Assembly (NCBI RefSeq): GCF_017114865.1
Contig: NZ_JADEYH010000029.1
Coordinates: 1 to 60,461 of the forward strand
DNA from: Streptomyces verrucosisporus
GTDB lineage: Bacteria > Actinomycetota > Actinomycetes > Streptomycetales > Streptomycetaceae
DNA: 60,461 bases
Direction of reading: 5' to 3'
A program made the position numbers and the translations under genes. Shown here in pieces: positions 32,242 to 42,489 of the stretch. Position 1 is the stretch's first letter. Every line of letters starts with the position of its first letter. The notes under the pieces are model-generated. The model searched no databases. It was not told the DNA's origin and saw only the letters and a list, made by a program, of their open reading frames with translations.

Positions 32242-34302
32242 GTGGATCATTCTTACCAGGCGTGGCAGGAAGTGCTGGCCGAGGAGTTCTTCGGGCGGCA
32301 GCACACCGGCCACCCGACGCTGTTCTACGTCGACGACGACGTGGAACAGGAGCTCAGGCACGGATACGGCTTGGAGGAGCCCCTCGCCCAGTGCGTGGGC
32401 AGGTTCCTGCGGCTGGGAACCGCGGAACCGTACAGTGCGCTGGAGGACTACCGCTGGCGCAGGCGGCAGCAGGACAAGGACGGCGTGCCCGCCTTCCTGC
32501 CGTTGCTGGCCTGCTCGGTGATGGCCGCGTGCCGGATGGTGAACGACGGCAACCACCGGGCCACCGCCTACCATGCCCGCTTCTCCGAACTGCTGACCGG
32601 CGACGAGAAGCGACTGGGCAGCCACCACTACGAACCCGTCTCCCGCATGTGGCGGGTGCTGGCCTCCTGGCAGCACAGCCAGAAGGGCGCGCGGGGCGTG
32701 TGCACCATCCCCGCCCCCGCCGACCTGCCCTCCAACCGCAGCATGATCGGGTTCGCCCAGTCCCAGGCACTCCTCAGCGGCACGGACCGGTCCTTCATGC
32801 CGAAGCTCTTCCGGTCGCTGCGGGAGCACGGCGCGACCTGGCCCCTGCCGGGGGAGGCGCTGCTGGCCCACATCGAGATCCGGGGCATGGAACGGCACTT
32901 CTCCAAGGGTTTCCGCGGCGCTCTGCAGGAGGAGGAGTTCCGCCCCTTCCTCGCCAGGCTGATCGGCAACTACGCCGCCGCCTGGGACGGCTCGGACGAA
33001 CTGGTGCCCACCGGTGTCACGCGGGCCGAACTCCTGGTGCGGCTGGACGCGGGGCGTCTGGGCTGGGTGGCGCGCCTGCGGTCCGCGGAGCGGAAGGAGC
33101 GCATCGATCTCAAGGGCGGCGTCGTCCTCGAGCAGCTCGGCGACACCGCCTACTACGAGGTGACGGGCCTGCCCGCCCCGAGCGCGGACACCCTCGCCAG
33201 AGGCGTCCGCCGCGACGGGGACGGCCTGGTGCTCAGCCGCCCCTCCTGCTCCGTCCTGGTGCTCGCGCGGGACGACGTGCTCGGCGTCTGGGCCGGCACC
33301 GACGGTTTCCGCCCGGGAGAGGCACACGTGGTGCTCGCCGCCCCGGCCGCGCAGCGGGACGTGCAGCGGCTGCTGGACAGGGCCGCGACCACGGGCCGGA
33401 GCGCCGACACCGGCAAACTGGCCTGGGTGCCGCAGGGCTGGTCCCTGCACAAGCCCGTCGTCTTCGACGACGCGGTCACCCTGCGCCGGGCGCTGAAGGA
33501 AGTCCAGGGCGCGGTCGGCCTCCTGCAGCCCCCGGCCCAGTTCAAGCTCCGCCTCGAGGGCGGGCTGAAGCTCGCCCCCTCGCTCGACCCCCACCTGTAC
33601 CTGCGGGGAGGCGAGCCCCAGGTGGTCCTCCCGGACGCCGCGGAGAGCGCGGGCACACTCCTGGTCGACGGGAAGGAACGGCCCGAGCTCGGGAAGACGA
33701 TCGCCGCGGGCCGCCCCGTCCCCCTGGCCGTGCTCCGGCTGGAGCCCGGCCGCCACACGGTGAGCTGCGCAGGCGCGGAGATCGGCTTCGCCACCGCGGA
33801 CCAGGCCGTCGTCGAGCCGAGGACGACCAAGGTCTGCGGCTTCACCGTCGTGGACGGCGAGGCGTCGGCATCGCCCTCCCTCCTCGACGAACAGACCCTG
33901 CCGACCGGCGTCACCGGTGCCGACTGCGCGAGCGCCACCGGCCAGGACGCGGCAGGCGTCATGGAGTTGTGCCGCCGGGACGCGGACGAGGTGCTGTTCG
34001 CGGCGGCCGATGGACGGCTGTGGACCCTGGAAGCGCCGGGGCAACCGGACTGGTGGACCGAACGTCTTCCCGACACCCCCGCCCCGCTCCGTTTCGAGGC
34101 CGACTTCCACGGTATCGGCGGCTGGCTCCTGGAGCGCCGGAGCGGGTACTGGAAGGGCCGTCCGGTGAACCCCGCAACGCCGAAGCCGGAGAGCGCGGGC
34201 AACCCGCGGGCATGGGCCCGCGCCGTCCTCAACGCCCAGCATGCGTCCGTCGACCCCTCGTGGGCCGCGTACGTGCAGGCAGCCAAGGAGCTGGACCGAT
34301 GA
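32242..34302 (+). CDS. Unrecognised 686-aa protein, first gene of helicase-chaperone operon
   Basis: The GTG start (VDHSYQAWQEVLAEEFFGRQ) follows GGGGACAG. No family is recognised. The N-terminal third is helical and His-rich (NDGNHRATAYHARFSELL; LGSHHYEPVSRMWRVLASWQ). The rest looks beta-rich with repeated short strands (VVLPDAAESAGTLLVDGKERPELGK, LRLEPGRHTVSCAGAEIGF), suggesting Ig-like or carbohydrate-binding-like folds. There is no signal peptide, membrane span or nuclease motif. The stop overlaps the next start (ATGA), and the gene belongs to a strictly overlapping operon with a helicase and chaperones. A substrate-recognition or sensor role is possible but unproven. Confidence 0.82.
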   Translation: MDHSYQAWQEVLAEEFFGRQHTGHPTLFYVDDDVEQELRHGYGLEEPLAQCVGRFLRLGTAEPYSALEDYRWRRRQQDKDGVPAFLPLLACSVMAACRMVNDGNHRATAYHARFSELLTGDEKRLGSHHYEPVSRMWRVLASWQHSQKGARGVCTIPAPADLPSNRSMIGFAQSQALLSGTDRSFMPKLFRSLREHGATWPLPGEALLAHIEIRGMERHFSKGFRGALQEEEFRPFLARLIGNYAAAWDGSDELVPTGVTRAELLVRLDAGRLGWVARLRSAERKERIDLKGGVVLEQLGDTAYYEVTGLPAPSADTLARGVRRDGDGLVLSRPSCSVLVLARDDVLGVWAGTDGFRPGEAHVVLAAPAAQRDVQRLLDRAATTGRSADTGKLAWVPQGWSLHKPVVFDDAVTLRRALKEVQGAVGLLQPPAQFKLRLEGGLKLAPSLDPHLYLRGGEPQVVLPDAAESAGTLLVDGKERPELGKTIAAGRPVPLAVLRLEPGRHTVSCAGAEIGFATADQAVVEPRTTKVCGFTVVDGEASASPSLLDEQTLPTGVTGADCASATGQDAAGVMELCRRDADEVLFAAADGRLWTLEAPGQPDWWTERLPDTPAPLRFEADFHGIGGWLLERRSGYWKGRPVNPATPKPESAGNPRAWARAVLNAQHASVDPSWAAYVQAAKELDR

Positions 34303-35291
34303 CGGAATCGACGAGCAGCAGCGAGTTCGGCGGGATCCTCCTGCGCTGGCTGAGCGAGAGCCGCAGCGGCAGGGCCTCCGCACTGCGCGACGGCGTCCGC
34401 GGCCAGGCCCGGGCATGGGGTCTGGAGCTGAGCGAGTACGCCGACTGGGACTGGATGCGCAAGGCCGCAGCCCTCGGCTTCATCGACGTGGACCTGCGCG
34501 CCGACCGCTGGTCGGTGGCCCCACCGGTGCTGACCCGGCTGCCCCACACGGACGGCCTCGCGCTGCTGACCGGCGCACGCACCGCGCGGATCAGCACGCG
34601 TGTCGAGGAGGCGGCACGAGAGTGGATGGAGCTGATCGCCGTCCCCCACCGGCCGGAGGACGGTGAGGCCCCGCTGCCCGACACCCTCCTGTTCCAGTAC
34701 GAGGATCCGCGAAGCCCGCGGGAAGCCGCGGAGCTCCTCGGAGTCCGCCACGTACCCTGCGCCGCCCTGCGGTTGGCGGAGCTGCTTCCGCAGGCGGCAC
34801 CGGGCCCCGAGTCCGCGCCGCCCGGTGGGAGCACCATCGGCACGCTGGAGAAGTACGAGCCGCGCCTCCAGCGGTTCGTCCCCGCGGCGGGGGACGACGA
34901 GGACGGCCTGTACCGGTGGCGCGGAGCCGACTACGCACGCCTGACCCGCGTCCGCCGCGACGGCGTCTTCCACACGGTGGACCGCGAGACGGGCATCTAC
35001 CTGGAACTCGCCCGCCACCGCACCGGTGCGATGCGCTGGAGGCCGGAATCCGGCAGAGGCCGGGCCGGCGTCGGCAGGCTCTTCGTCGACCGGTACGCAC
35101 CCCTGCCCGCCCTGCACGAGCGCGCGGCCGTCCTGTGCAGCGGTTTCCCGCCCTCGGCGGGAAAGCAGAGACAGACCCGCGCGTACGACAACGTGCCCAG
35201 GACGCTCGCCGAGGCGATCGCGGCCTCGCTGCGGCAGAATCTGGAGATCATGCCGCGACCGGTCGCGGCCACCGGCGGGAGGACCAAGTGA
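34299..35291 (+). CDS. Unrecognised 330-aa protein, second gene of helicase-chaperone operon
   Basis: The ATG overlaps the previous stop by 4 bp, and its own stop overlaps the helicase GTG. The N-terminus (GILLRWLSESRSGRASALRDGVRGQA, WDWMRKAAALGFIDVDLRADRWSV) reads like a winged-helix domain. It is followed by an APPVLTRLPHTDGLALLTGAR segment, a pattern I associate with accessory proteins of large defence helicases. A basic C-terminal region follows. No catalytic residues are evident. It could couple DNA binding to the adjacent helicase; function is inferred from position only. Confidence 0.82.
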   Translation: MTESTSSSEFGGILLRWLSESRSGRASALRDGVRGQARAWGLELSEYADWDWMRKAAALGFIDVDLRADRWSVAPPVLTRLPHTDGLALLTGARTARISTRVEEAAREWMELIAVPHRPEDGEAPLPDTLLFQYEDPRSPREAAELLGVRHVPCAALRLAELLPQAAPGPESAPPGGSTIGTLEKYEPRLQRFVPAAGDDEDGLYRWRGADYARLTRVRRDGVFHTVDRETGIYLELARHRTGAMRWRPESGRGRAGVGRLFVDRYAPLPALHERAAVLCSGFPPSAGKQRQTRAYDNVPRTLAEAIAASLRQNLEIMPRPVAATGGRTK

Positions 35292-38200
35292 GCGCCGAAA
35301 AGCGGACAACGGCGGTGACGAACACTGAGGTCCAGGACGTCATGGGCACTTTCGACGACCTGCGCAGCGCGCTCTTCCGCTACTACGACACCCCGTTCGG
35401 CGTCGAAGACCGTTCCGTCATGGAGGAACGGCGCAATCTCCTGGACCGGGACAACGGGGCCTGGCGCGACCCGCTGATCGAACTGCGCCCGCAGTATGCC
35501 TCCCAGGGCATCGGCATCGCGGAGTCCTTCGCCGAAGCAGGGGCGCACCCCGACGCGGCCGAGTTCGCCCGGTTCACCCTCCCCGACGGCGTGACCAGCC
35601 TCTACCGGCACCAGCACGACGCCCTGGTCGCCGCCTGCGAGGGCAAGGACTTCGTGGTCACCGCGGGCACCGGCTCCGGCAAGACCGAATCCTTCCTGCT
35701 GCCGGTCCTCGCCGACCTGGTCGCCGAGTCCGCCCACTGGCAGGGCACCCGTGCGGCGCAGCGGGAATGGTGGCAGACAGACGGCGACCATGTGCCCAGC
35801 CGGCAGAACGAGCACGGGCACCCCGCCGCCGTGCGCGTGCTGATCCTCTACCCCACCAACGCCCTCGCCGACGACCAGTTGGTCCGGCTCCGGAAGTCGC
35901 TGGACAGCCGCGAGGCCCACGCATGGCTGGACCGCAAGCGCAACGGACACCGCTTCTACTTCGGCCGCTACACCGGAGCCACCCCCGTATCCGGCAGCCG
36001 CGACTCCGACCCGGCGAACTTCCGTCTGCGGCAGTACCTGCGGGAGGTCCAGGAACGACAGCGCAAGGCCGACGAGAAACTCGACGAGGAACTGCGGCCC
36101 TTCATCCCGCGCCTCGGCGGAGCGGAGATGCACACCCGCTGGGACATGCAGGCCGCGCCGCCGGACATCATGATCACCAACTACTCGATGCTGAACATCA
36201 TGCTGCTCCGCAAACAGGAGGAGCACATCTTCAGCGCCACGAGGAAGTGGCTGGAGGAGACCCCCGGCGCCCGCCTCACCCTGATCCTCGACGAACTCCA
36301 CATGTACCGCGGCACGGCCGGCACCGAGGTGGCCTATCTGCTGCGCAATCTCCGTCACCGCCTCGGCCTGGACAAGAGTCCCGAGAAGTTGCGCGTGCTC
36401 GCCGCCTCCGCCTCCCTGGAGGCCGGCCGGGACGACGACTTCCTCGACGGGTTCTTCGCCCTGCCCGGCTCCCGGCGCTTGATCATCTCCGGAAAGGCGA
36501 AGGAGATCCGCGGCGGGAGCGACCTGGCCGCACACACCGAACGCCTCGCACAGGCCGCTAAGGCCCCCGTCGGCCAGGACGAAGCCATCGCACTGGCGCG
36601 GGAGACCGGCCTCGGCCCGGCGCTCCAGCGCGCGCTCACCCCCGGCGGCAGGCCCCGCGCCCTGCCCGCCCCCGAACTGGCGGAGAGCCTCTTCCCGGAC
36701 GTCCCCGAGGAACAGCGTCAGGACGCCCTCCACGGCGTGCTGCGCACACTCGGCTCCGCCCAGGACCCCGGCCTGCCCCAGCTCCGCGCGCACTTCTTCT
36801 TCCGGAACATCGAGGGCATCTGGGCCTGCTCCGACCCGAACTGCCCCGATGTCCCCGTGAAGCACGGTCCCGGACGCCGGGTCGGCCGGCTCTACGCCGA
36901 ACCCACCTCCCGCTGCACCTGCGGCGCCCGTGTACTGGAACTCCTCTCCTGTCAGGCCTGCGGCGACCTCATGCTCGGCGGGTACGCCAGTCCCAAGGAC
37001 ACCCGGCGGCGCAGGTTCACCGGTGCCCTCCACACCGACTTCCCGGACCTGGACCTGCTCCCCGACGAGACCAGTGGCGCACCCACGGCGGCGAACTACG
37101 TCGTGTACTGGCCGCGCACCCAGGGACTCGGTCTCGACGACCCCGGCTGGCATGCGGGCCTGTCCGACGGCGGGCCGCAGGTCGGCTTCGAGTTCCGCCG
37201 CAGCGCCTACCAGCCCGCCACCGGCCGCCTGGAGAACCGGGACGTCCAGTACACCGGATGGTCGTTCCACATCTTTGTGCCCCTGGACAAGGAGGGCAGG
37301 AAGCCGGTCTACGACCCGGCCCGTCTGCAGGCCTTCCCCACCCGGTGCCCCGCCTGCGGCGACGACTGGGAGATCAGGTACGACAGAGACGGCCGTTTCA
37401 TCCCGCTGGAATCCCCCGACCGGCTGCGCAACGCGCCGGTCCGGCGGATGCGCACCGGTTTCTACAAGATCAACCAGGTGCTGGTGACCGAAGCCCTCGG
37501 TCACCTTCCCGACGGCCGGCGCAAGGCGATCGCCTTCTCCGACAGCCGTGACGACGCCTCCGAGCTCGCCAGCGGTCTCGCCCTGCGCCACCACCAGGAC
37601 CTCCTCCGTCTGCTCAGCGCCCAGGCCGTCGAGAGCCAGGGGGATCCGTTCGGAGACCTGCAACTGGTGAAGGCCCACTACGCCGGGGAGCCGGTCGATC
37701 GCGCGGGTGCCCGCGCAGCCATGGAACGGCTGCGGGACCGCAACCCGGCGGACTGGGGGCGACTGAAGGCGATCCTCGCCGACGACCTCGACGCGGAACC
37801 GGAACTCCTGCCCGACCTGGAGCGGAAGTTCTCCGAACTGCCCTCGCTGGACGACCTCGCCTCCGACCTCGAAGGCATGCTGCTGAAGTACGGAACCAAC
37901 CCCGCCGGTCCCGCGGCCTCGCTCCAGCAGACCTCGGCCGGACAGTCCTGGACCGCGCTCTACAACTGGGAGCGGGACCGGGAAGCGGTGGTGGAGACCC
38001 AGGCACAGGAGGAACTGCTCAACCGCCTCCGCTCCCGCCTCCGCCTCGAGACCATCGGCAGCCTCTTCTCCGGCGGCGGCCGTGACTTCGAATCACTCGG
38101 GCTCGGCTGGCTCTGCCTGCGCGACGACCGCTCGCCCGTGGAGATCGGCCCGGACAGCGATCAGGCCGTGGCGCGTGCCAGTCTGCGGATCCTCGGCCTG

Positions 38201-40753
38201 ATGCGGCGCTTCACCCGGATACGCGCCTCCCTGCAGGGGCCGCCCGCGCCTCTGAAGCGTTTCTGGAAGCAGGTCGCCGAGCGCCAGGGCACCGATGTGC
38301 GGGCGGTCGAGGACCGGGTGCTCGGCGTCTGGAGGGACGCCGTGGTCGACTACGTCATCAAGCCGGAGAAGGCGGCGCTCCGCCCCGGCGAGAACAAGAC
38401 CTGGACATGCCCTTCCTGCCACCGGCCGCACCTCCATCCGGGCGCGGGGCTGTGCACCAAGTGCCTGACCCCGCTGCCCACCGAGCCCCAGCAGTACAGC
38501 GGAGTCCTCGAAGACGACTACTACGCGTGGAAGGCCGCGCACCGCACCGGTGACTTCCCCCTGCGCACCGCGGAGCTGACCGGCCAGACGGACCGGCTGG
38601 AGGCCCAGCGCCGGCAGAGCCTCTTCCAGGACGTCTTCCTCGGCGACAACGACGTCCCGCAGGCGGACGGCCTGGAACTGCTCTCCGTGACCACGACCAT
38701 GGAGGCCGGTGTCGACATCGGCCCCCTCAACACCGTGATCATGGCCAACATGCCACCCACACGCTTCAACTACCAGCAACGGGTGGGACGCGCCGGACGG
38801 CGCAACAGCCCGGTCGCCGTGGCCCTCACCGTCTGCCGCGGCCGCAGCCACGACGAGCACTACTTCGCCCGCCCGGAAGCCATCACCAACGATCCGACCC
38901 CGCCGCCCTATCTGGTTCTCGGCATGGTCTCCGTCTTCCGGCGGGTCCTGCTGGGAGAGGTCCTGCGCCAGGCATTCGAGCCCCTGCAGCCGGAGGACCG
39001 CCGCAAGAGGCCGGACATGACAACCAACGTCCACGGTCAGTTCGGTCTCGCCGCCGACTGGCCGGCCCACCGCGGTGCCGTCCACCGCTGGATCACCGAG
39101 CACCCGGACCGCATCAGAGCCGCTGCCGCCGCCCTCCAGGCCGGAACACCGCAGAGCACCGCCGCCATCGACCCGGTGGCCGCCATCGGCGAACTCCTCG
39201 AGCAGGTCGACGAGGCGGCAGCCAGGCCGGTCGGCCACCCCGACCTCAGCCAGCGTCTGGCGGAGGTGGGCCTGCTGCCCATGTTCGGCTTCCCCACCCG
39301 CTCCCGCCTCCTCTACCGGAGCATCCCGAAGAAGACCTTCCCCTGGCCGCCGGCCGACTCCGTCAACCGCGACCTGGCCGTCGCCCTCAGCAAGTTCGCA
39401 CCGGGCAGTGAAACCCCGCAGGACGGCCGTCTGCTCCGCTCCAGCGGAGTGGTCTCCCTCGTGCCGAGCGGTCGCGGAGTACAGGCCGCGGAGGAACCGT
39501 TCGGACCGGAACACCTGGTCGCCATGTGCCGGATCTGCTCCCACGTGGACCCGCAGGCCGTCGTCGACCCGGAAACCGGGAGCGCCGGTACATGCCCCGC
39601 CTGCGGCGCGGAGAGCAAGTACTACAGAGCCGTCCCCTTCCGGGAACCCGCGGGTTTCCGGGCCGCCCACGAAGCACGGGACTACGACGGCTACCGCGAG
39701 GTCGGCTCCAACGCCACCAGCGCACGGACCGCCACCGACCTGGAGAAGACCGCTCCGCGCATCCACCGCACAGCCGACGACTGGATGGTCGTCCACACCG
39801 GCAGCGGCGACCGATACATCGTCAACACCAACGCCGGAAAACTCTTCCGGTTCGCCAAGAACACCGTTCCGTGGCGCGGATACCTCGCCCTGGACAATCC
39901 CAGGGCGGAAGCCGACCTTGAGATCGCACTCGGCGCCACTCAGCACACCGACATGCTCTTCATCGGGGCCAAGGGCGCCCTCGACACAAGCCGGGGCCTG
40001 CGCTTCGACATCTCGAAGTCCCGGCAGACCGACGGCTTCCCCGAGGCGTACCACGGCCGACGTGCCGCCTGGTACTCGCTGGCGGCCCTGCTGCGCCGGG
40101 CCGCCGCTCCGCACCTGGACGTACAGCCGGAGGAACTCCTCAGTGGCATCCACGGCTCGGACGCCCCGGTGGCCGCTCCCGTCATGGCCTACCTGGCGGA
40201 CAGCCTCGACAACGGCGCGGGCTTCAGCACCCACCTCGGCTCGGAGGAACACATCGAGGAGTTCCTCCAGGCGGTCGACCGCTACGTGCGCGAGCTGGAG
40301 GGCGGCCATCACGCGCGGAACTGCCGCAGCTCCTGCTACGCCTGCCTGCGGGACTACTCGAACATGCGCCTCCACCCGCTGTACGACTGGCGGCTCGCAC
40401 GCGACCTGACCGACGCCCTGCGCGGCCGGAGACCACGGATCGATCCGGACGAGCACGCCGTCCTGCTGAAGGGCTGGGCGGACGAGGAGTCCACCGTCAG
40501 CCTGAAGGAGACCGCCGTCGGACCGGTGGCGCTCTTCACCTCGGACTTCACCGGCGAACCCGTCGCGGTCGCCGTCAAGCATCCGCTGGAGTCCGCCGGC
40601 GAGGAGTGCGGGAACGAACGTCTCCAGGCCCTGCGCGACGAGATCCGCGGTGGCGGCCTCGCCGCCAGGATCGCCTTCGCCGACTCCTACAGCCTGGACC
40701 GGACTCCTGCCGCGGTGATCGAACAGGTGCACACCTTCGCGGAGGAGCTCTGA
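35288..40753 (+). CDS. Giant DExH-box helicase with zinc ribbons and DUF1998/MZB-like C-terminus
   Basis: The product has 1821 aa from a GTG overlapping the upstream stop. SF2 motifs: YRHQ then VVTAGTGSGKT (motif I, ~125-133), LILYPTNALADDQ (Ia), ITNYSMLNIML, LILDELHMYRGTAG (motif II DELH, ~335), VLAASASLE (III), VTTTMEAGVDIGPLNTVIMANMPP (V) and YQQRVGRAGRRNS (VI, ~1163). At least five Cys pairs form zinc ribbons near residues 515-560, 687, 1040-1055, 1414-1440 and 1678. The last, NCRSSCYACLRDYSNMRLHP, is the DUF1998/MZB signature. Similar architectures occur in Druantia DruE and, split, in DISARM DrmA/DrmB. It is likely an ATP-driven DNA translocase; no nuclease domain is visible. Confidence 0.93.
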   Translation: MSAEKRTTAVTNTEVQDVMGTFDDLRSALFRYYDTPFGVEDRSVMEERRNLLDRDNGAWRDPLIELRPQYASQGIGIAESFAEAGAHPDAAEFARFTLPDGVTSLYRHQHDALVAACEGKDFVVTAGTGSGKTESFLLPVLADLVAESAHWQGTRAAQREWWQTDGDHVPSRQNEHGHPAAVRVLILYPTNALADDQLVRLRKSLDSREAHAWLDRKRNGHRFYFGRYTGATPVSGSRDSDPANFRLRQYLREVQERQRKADEKLDEELRPFIPRLGGAEMHTRWDMQAAPPDIMITNYSMLNIMLLRKQEEHIFSATRKWLEETPGARLTLILDELHMYRGTAGTEVAYLLRNLRHRLGLDKSPEKLRVLAASASLEAGRDDDFLDGFFALPGSRRLIISGKAKEIRGGSDLAAHTERLAQAAKAPVGQDEAIALARETGLGPALQRALTPGGRPRALPAPELAESLFPDVPEEQRQDALHGVLRTLGSAQDPGLPQLRAHFFFRNIEGIWACSDPNCPDVPVKHGPGRRVGRLYAEPTSRCTCGARVLELLSCQACGDLMLGGYASPKDTRRRRFTGALHTDFPDLDLLPDETSGAPTAANYVVYWPRTQGLGLDDPGWHAGLSDGGPQVGFEFRRSAYQPATGRLENRDVQYTGWSFHIFVPLDKEGRKPVYDPARLQAFPTRCPACGDDWEIRYDRDGRFIPLESPDRLRNAPVRRMRTGFYKINQVLVTEALGHLPDGRRKAIAFSDSRDDASELASGLALRHHQDLLRLLSAQAVESQGDPFGDLQLVKAHYAGEPVDRAGARAAMERLRDRNPADWGRLKAILADDLDAEPELLPDLERKFSELPSLDDLASDLEGMLLKYGTNPAGPAASLQQTSAGQSWTALYNWERDREAVVETQAQEELLNRLRSRLRLETIGSLFSGGGRDFESLGLGWLCLRDDRSPVEIGPDSDQAVARASLRILGLMRRFTRIRASLQGPPAPLKRFWKQVAERQGTDVRAVEDRVLGVWRDAVVDYVIKPEKAALRPGENKTWTCPSCHRPHLHPGAGLCTKCLTPLPTEPQQYSGVLEDDYYAWKAAHRTGDFPLRTAELTGQTDRLEAQRRQSLFQDVFLGDNDVPQADGLELLSVTTTMEAGVDIGPLNTVIMANMPPTRFNYQQRVGRAGRRNSPVAVALTVCRGRSHDEHYFARPEAITNDPTPPPYLVLGMVSVFRRVLLGEVLRQAFEPLQPEDRRKRPDMTTNVHGQFGLAADWPAHRGAVHRWITEHPDRIRAAAAALQAGTPQSTAAIDPVAAIGELLEQVDEAAARPVGHPDLSQRLAEVGLLPMFGFPTRSRLLYRSIPKKTFPWPPADSVNRDLAVALSKFAPGSETPQDGRLLRSSGVVSLVPSGRGVQAAEEPFGPEHLVAMCRICSHVDPQAVVDPETGSAGTCPACGAESKYYRAVPFREPAGFRAAHEARDYDGYREVGSNATSARTATDLEKTAPRIHRTADDWMVVHTGSGDRYIVNTNAGKLFRFAKNTVPWRGYLALDNPRAEADLEIALGATQHTDMLFIGAKGALDTSRGLRFDISKSRQTDGFPEAYHGRRAAWYSLAALLRRAAAPHLDVQPEELLSGIHGSDAPVAAPVMAYLADSLDNGAGFSTHLGSEEHIEEFLQAVDRYVRELEGGHHARNCRSSCYACLRDYSNMRLHPLYDWRLARDLTDALRGRRPRIDPDEHAVLLKGWADEESTVSLKETAVGPVALFTSDFTGEPVAVAVKHPLESAGEECGNERLQALRDEIRGGGLAARIAFADSYSLDRTPAAVIEQVHTFAEEL

Positions 40754-42489
40754 TGATGGCAGGAAGCCCGCTGGGAGCGGGCCAGGACGAGCAGGCCCGC
40801 CGGGAGGAACTGCGGCAACGCGAGATCGCCCGCCGCCTCGCCCTCCAACAGTCCCGCGCCCAGGGGCGGACCGCGGAGAAAGCCCCACAAGGCACGGAAA
40901 CCGTCGGCGGCCCTGCTCGGGCCGTGCCGCCGCAGGCGCGGCTGGAGCCGGCCGTGTCCCAGCCGGTCCCGGATGGGTTCACCGACCGGCAGACATGGGA
41001 GCGCGCCCGATCCTTCGCCGAACCCATGCTGCCCGACGCGCTGAAGGCGCAGGCCGGAACACTCTCCGCGCAGGAGCTGACGCGGGCCGCGGCCGACGCG
41101 GCGTCCCGGAAGGACGACCCGGTCGCGGGTGTCTCCCTGCTCGTCATGGCGCAGGACCACGGACTGAAGGTCTTCGACGAGCGGCTCTACGCCCGAGCCC
41201 GCGCCCTGATGGAGGACAAACCGCTGCCGCTCCTGGAGGAGCCGGACAGCATGTGGCAGATCTACCAGGATGAGCACCGCCTGATGGAGACCAACCTGCC
41301 GACCCCCCGGCAGAGGGCACTTCTGACGAAACTTCCCCGACCGCTTCTCGACGACTACGTCGACGAGGAGTGGATCGGCGCGGTCCCCGAACACGACGGC
41401 ACATCCCGTGCCGCCTACTTCCGCGCCCGCCTGGACCCGGTGTCCCTCACCGACGAGGAGATGGACCTGTTGGCCTGGCCCCTGGAACGGGAGCGCCGGG
41501 AGGCAGGCCCGGGGACGCCCCCAGGCCGCGACTGGCCGCAGGACTGGCGCCTGTTGGTGAGGCTGCAGGCCAACGACGCCCAGGCCATCACCGAGGAGTG
41601 GACCGACCTCCTGCCGCCGACGCAGAAGCTCCTCGACACCCTGCGCGAGGTGAAGCGGACCGAGGGGGTCCCGGACGATCTCGTCACCGACGAGCGGCTG
41701 TGGGTTCTTCTGGAGCGGATCAGCCCTGGCGTGCACAGCGCGAGCAGCAAGAGGTTCAACGGCTGGATCGGCGTGCGGACCCTGATCAGAGCCGTGCGGC
41801 AGATGCACCGTGCCCTCCTCCGCGGGGACGACGAGACGGCGGAACAGCGCAGGAAAGCGGCGCTTACCATGGCCGTGAGGCTTCGGCACCACCCTCAGCC
41901 GGTGCGCTGGGAGGCCCGGAACGTCCAGGCCTACCTGTGCGCAGGCCTTGATACGTCGGAGTCCCTCGAACTGCTGGAGCGGGACGCCGAGGGCCGGTCC
42001 CCCGTGCGGGACCAGCTCGGCGGAGGCGCCGTGGCAGCACTGCGGAAGAACCGGAGCTTCCTGGAAGGCCGGACGCTCGGGGAACGCGATCAGCCGCTCA
42101 ACCCGTACCTCGTGCTCGGCGTGCCCGACGGGGCGGACGACTGGAAGAAGACCTGGCGCGCCCTGCGAAAGGAGCTCGACGACAGCGGCCGTGTCCGGAT
42201 CAACCGCGCCAAGGACGTGATCGAGAAAGCCGAGCGAAGGCAGCAGGAGGTGCTCCGGTTCGCCGTCCCACTCGCCCCGCACCGCTGGAAAGACCCCGCC
42301 GGTACGAGCCACCGGCTGGAACTCCCGCCCGAGCCTATGCGAAGGCTCACCGAGCCACCCACGGACAGCGACCGCGCGTGGTCTCGCACCGAGGCGGCCC
42401 GAGAAATAATCACCAGGGTGACAGAGCGCCTTTCCCCGGCTGCTGAAGAGACCGCAGCCCTTGAAGACCCAGAGAGCAGCACATCGTGA
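40753..42489 (+). CDS. J-domain-like 578-aa protein lacking HPD
   Basis: The ATG shares its A with the helicase stop (TGATG). Residues 1-60 are low-complexity and charged, and the middle is helical with no recognised domain. Near residue 449 comes NPYLVLGVPDGADDWKKTWR followed by RINRAKDVIEKAERRQQEVL. This matches the start and end helices of a DnaJ J domain (PYxVLGV... and INRAxxVI), but the HPD tripeptide that stimulates DnaK is absent. It may tether the Hsp70-like protein to the helicase without stimulating ATP hydrolysis in the usual way. The stop overlaps the GrpE-like start. Confidence 0.82.
   Translation: MMAGSPLGAGQDEQARREELRQREIARRLALQQSRAQGRTAEKAPQGTETVGGPARAVPPQARLEPAVSQPVPDGFTDRQTWERARSFAEPMLPDALKAQAGTLSAQELTRAAADAASRKDDPVAGVSLLVMAQDHGLKVFDERLYARARALMEDKPLPLLEEPDSMWQIYQDEHRLMETNLPTPRQRALLTKLPRPLLDDYVDEEWIGAVPEHDGTSRAAYFRARLDPVSLTDEEMDLLAWPLERERREAGPGTPPGRDWPQDWRLLVRLQANDAQAITEEWTDLLPPTQKLLDTLREVKRTEGVPDDLVTDERLWVLLERISPGVHSASSKRFNGWIGVRTLIRAVRQMHRALLRGDDETAEQRRKAALTMAVRLRHHPQPVRWEARNVQAYLCAGLDTSESLELLERDAEGRSPVRDQLGGGAVAALRKNRSFLEGRTLGERDQPLNPYLVLGVPDGADDWKKTWRALRKELDDSGRVRINRAKDVIEKAERRQQEVLRFAVPLAPHRWKDPAGTSHRLELPPEPMRRLTEPPTDSDRAWSRTEAAREIITRVTERLSPAAEETAALEDPESSTS

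Noticed and set aside
35288..40753. Simple assignment to Druantia or DISARM
   Set aside because: The DUF1998-type helicase is shared, but the partner genes differ (no DruH/DruM or DrmC PLD protein) and a chaperone triad is present.
34997..40888. Very long antisense frames (893 and 931 codons) opposite the giant helicase
   Set aside because: Gly/Val/Arg-rich shadow translations of a GC3-biased gene with no motif; the plus-strand helicase explains the region completely.
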